From: Oscillospiraceae bacterium
GTDB taxonomy: Bacteria; Bacillota; Clostridia; Oscillospirales; Oscillospiraceae
Direction of reading: 5' to 3'
DNA: 7,003 nucleotides
Assembly (NCBI GenBank): GCA_031260745.1
Contig: JAISKY010000055.1
Location: 1 to 7,003 of the forward strand
The translations under genes were made by a program, and so were the position numbers. Below are positions 5,810 to 7,003 of this stretch, piece by piece. Below the pieces are notes generated by a model. It saw only the letters and a program-made list of their open reading frames with translations, was not told where the DNA came from and ran no database searches. Within the stretch, counting starts at the first letter, position 1. The number at the start of each line of letters is the position of its first letter.

Positions 5810-6747
5810 AAAAAGAGAACTCGCCTACGCTAATGCGCGAGGCGTTGTGTAATACGCTGATTTCTGCTGCGGAGAAAGACGCAAGGATTATCGCGTTGGA
5901 CGCGGACCTTGTTTCGTCGTCCGGAATGAAACCGTTTTTCAAAAAATTCCCCGACCGAGCGATAAACTGCGGAATCGCGGAGGCCAATATGATGGGAGTC
6001 GCGGCGGGGCTGTCGCTTGTCGGGAAAATTCCGTTCGCGCACTCGTTCGGACCGTTCGCCACGCGGCGTTCGTGCGACCAGATATTTATCTCTCAGGCAT
6101 ACGCGAAACTTAACGTGAGGATAATCGGTTCCGACCCCGGCGTAACCGCGGCGTACAACGGCGGCACTCACATGCCGTTTGAGGATATGGCAATTTTACG
6201 CTCAATTCCCGACATTACGCTGCTCGAACCCGCGGACCCTATCGCGCTTGCGGACATCGTCGGGAAACTGTGCGGCGACGATTACTATGGCATATACTAT
6301 ATACGTATGGCTCGAAAAGAAGCGGTTAAGGTCTACGAAACGGGCGCGAGTTTCACAATCGGCAAAGGCAACGTACTGCGCGACGGTAAAGACGTTACGA
6401 TTTTCGCGAGTGGAATTATGGTCGCCGAAGCGTTGCTTGCCGCCGACCAACTCTCGGAATCCGGAGTTTCAGCGCGGGTGGTGGATATGTTCACGTGGAA
6501 ACCGATTGACGTTGAGCTAATCGCGAAATGCGCCGCCGAAACAGGGCGTTTCATCGTCGCGGAGAACCACAACATCTACGGCGGGCTAGGCGGCGCAATC
6601 GCGGAAGTCACCGCTAAAACTCACCCCGTACCTATTGAGTTCGTCGGCGTGAAGGACCGCTTCGGACAAGTCGGTAAGCAGAGCGAGCTTCAGGAAATCT
6701 ACGGCTTGACTGCCGCCGATATCGTCAAGGCCGCCGCATCACGGTAG
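5806..6747 (+). CDS. tktB: Transketolase, C-terminal (pyrimidine-binding plus C-terminal domain) subunit
   Basis: The partner subunit completes the active site at the interface with the N-terminal subunit. The 313 residues hold the pyrimidine-binding domain (about 5-175) and the C-terminal transketolase domain (about 190-310). GIAEANMMGVAAGL contains Glu59, the catalytic Glu that activates the aminopyrimidine of thiamine diphosphate. Phe81 and Phe84 lie in the cofactor-ring pocket. Arg11, His122 and Arg167 align by eye with substrate-phosphate and hydroxyl-binding residues of full-length enzymes. The segment at 118-127 reads NGGTHMPFED: His122 is kept, but Asn118 stands where classical enzymes have the Asp that contacts the substrate hydroxyl. 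Ends with the usual KQSELQEIYGLTAADIV helix. The start overlaps the upstream stop and has its own ribosome binding site; a terminator follows 13 nt after the stop. Pyruvate dehydrogenase beta subunits and DXS are related folds, but the motifs favour split transketolase. Confidence 0.94.
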   Translation: MKKENSPTLMREALCNTLISAAEKDARIIALDADLVSSSGMKPFFKKFPDRAINCGIAEANMMGVAAGLSLVGKIPFAHSFGPFATRRSCDQIFISQAYAKLNVRIIGSDPGVTAAYNGGTHMPFEDMAILRSIPDITLLEPADPIALADIVGKLCGDDYYGIYYIRMARKEAVKVYETGASFTIGKGNVLRDGKDVTIFASGIMVAEALLAADQLSESGVSARVVDMFTWKPIDVELIAKCAAETGRFIVAENHNIYGGLGGAIAEVTAKTHPVPIEFVGVKDRFGQVGKQSELQEIYGLTAADIVKAAASR

Positions 6748-6760
6748 GCATAACCAAATA

Positions 6761-6802
6761 CCCCCGCTCTAGCGCCAATGCTAGCGCGGGGGTTAATTTG
6801 TT
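6761..6802. terminator. Strong hairpin terminator after the transketolase operon, probably bidirectional
   Basis: A 13-nt arm (6761-6773) pairs with 6780-6792, including seven GC pairs at the base (CCCCCGC/GCGGGGG); the only mismatch is T6768 opposite C6785. The loop is GCCAAT (6774-6779). TTAATTTGTT follows on the plus strand, giving a classical Rho-independent terminator 13 nt after the tktB stop. Read on the minus strand the stem is followed by TATTTGGTT, so it can also end the leftward gene whose stop is at 6824. Confidence 0.9.
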
Positions 6803-6823
6803 GCGGCGGCTAACATTACGCGA

Positions 6824-7003
6824 TTATTTTTCTTGTTTCGCCACGGTTTCTCTGGCGGACGCGGCGGCGTCGTCGAAGTCGCCGCACAGAGCTTGCTCGG
6901 AGATTTTTTTCAGAGCCGCGGCGGTCGCTTCGCTCCAACGCTTAGTGTTCAGAGCGTTAATCGCGGTGTGAACCGCGTCCACGTCCCAACTCTCGGCGGC
7001 GTT
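6824..7003 (-). CDS. C-terminal 59 residues of an unidentified alanine-rich helical protein (5' part outside the window)
   Basis: Reading leftward from the right edge, an open frame without interruption ends in TAA at 6826-6824. The tail reads about WDVDAVHTAINALNTKRWS, then a helix rich in Ala, Lys and Glu, then QALCGDFDDAAASARETV and a charged end (AKQEK). It looks mostly helical, with Ala making up about a quarter of the residues. The pattern of a WDVDAV-type helix, a short turn and a GDFDDA helix recalls the C-terminal helical extensions of some Clostridial hybrid sensor kinases and response-regulator proteins, but this resemblance is weak and from memory. The function is not recognised. 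The coding call rests on the open frame, on base use like the neighbours, and on the terminator correctly placed about 30 nt downstream. Confidence 0.65.
   Translation of the reverse strand, partial: NAAESWDVDAVHTAINALNTKRWSEATAAALKKISEQALCGDFDDAAASARETVAKQEK

Noticed and set aside
1..7003. A hidden defence, mobile or biosynthetic system
   Set aside because: Every gene longer than a fragment belongs to a well-known housekeeping family, the gaps are all under 200 nt, and no transposase, integrase, direct-repeat array, tRNA or attachment-site-like repeat was seen.

Overview
The window reads as chromosomal housekeeping DNA from a low-to-middle GC Gram-positive bacterium, most likely a member of the Clostridia/Firmicutes. 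The evidence is a WhiA homologue (a family confined to Gram-positives and mollicutes), a DegV fatty-acid-binding protein, a DacF-type D-Ala-D-Ala carboxypeptidase, a transketolase split into two subunits, strong AGGAGG-type ribosome binding sites and textbook TTGACA/TATAAT promoters. Base composition is roughly half GC by eye. The genus cannot be named from the sequence alone.

Layout, left to right. (1) A leftward partial gene for a flavodoxin-fold protein with a compact four-cysteine motif runs off the left edge (1-270). (2) Divergent from it is a secreted D-alanyl-D-alanine carboxypeptidase (377-1615, +). (3) Converging on that is a leftward group: degV (4805-3957), a GH1 beta-glucosidase (3859-2549) and whiA (2529-1645). 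The beta-glucosidase and whiA are only 19 nt apart. (4) A 197-nt divergent control region (4806-5002) carries two near-perfect sigma-A promoters back to back, one for degV and one for the transketolase pair. (5) The transketolase N- and C-terminal subunits follow (5003-5809 and 5806-6747, +), overlapping by ATGA. (6) A strong hairpin terminator (6761-6792) sits between the transketolase operon and the 3' end of a leftward gene that enters from the right edge (6824-7003).

Functionally the window combines cell-wall trimming, sugar hydrolysis, pentose-phosphate interconversion, fatty-acid handling and the WhiA regulator. This looks like an ordinary mosaic of core genes rather than a dedicated system. 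I found no mobile element, CRISPR array, tRNA, rRNA, riboswitch or defence cassette, and no evidence of a previously undescribed multi-gene system.

The most notable signal is compositional. By hand count the palindromes GATC and CATG occur only twice and once in 7 kb, against about 27 expected for each, while the similar palindrome GTAC is plentiful. Other points worth a look are an Asn where classical transketolases have a substrate-contacting Asp, and whiA lying outside its usual rapZ-yvcK neighbourhood.
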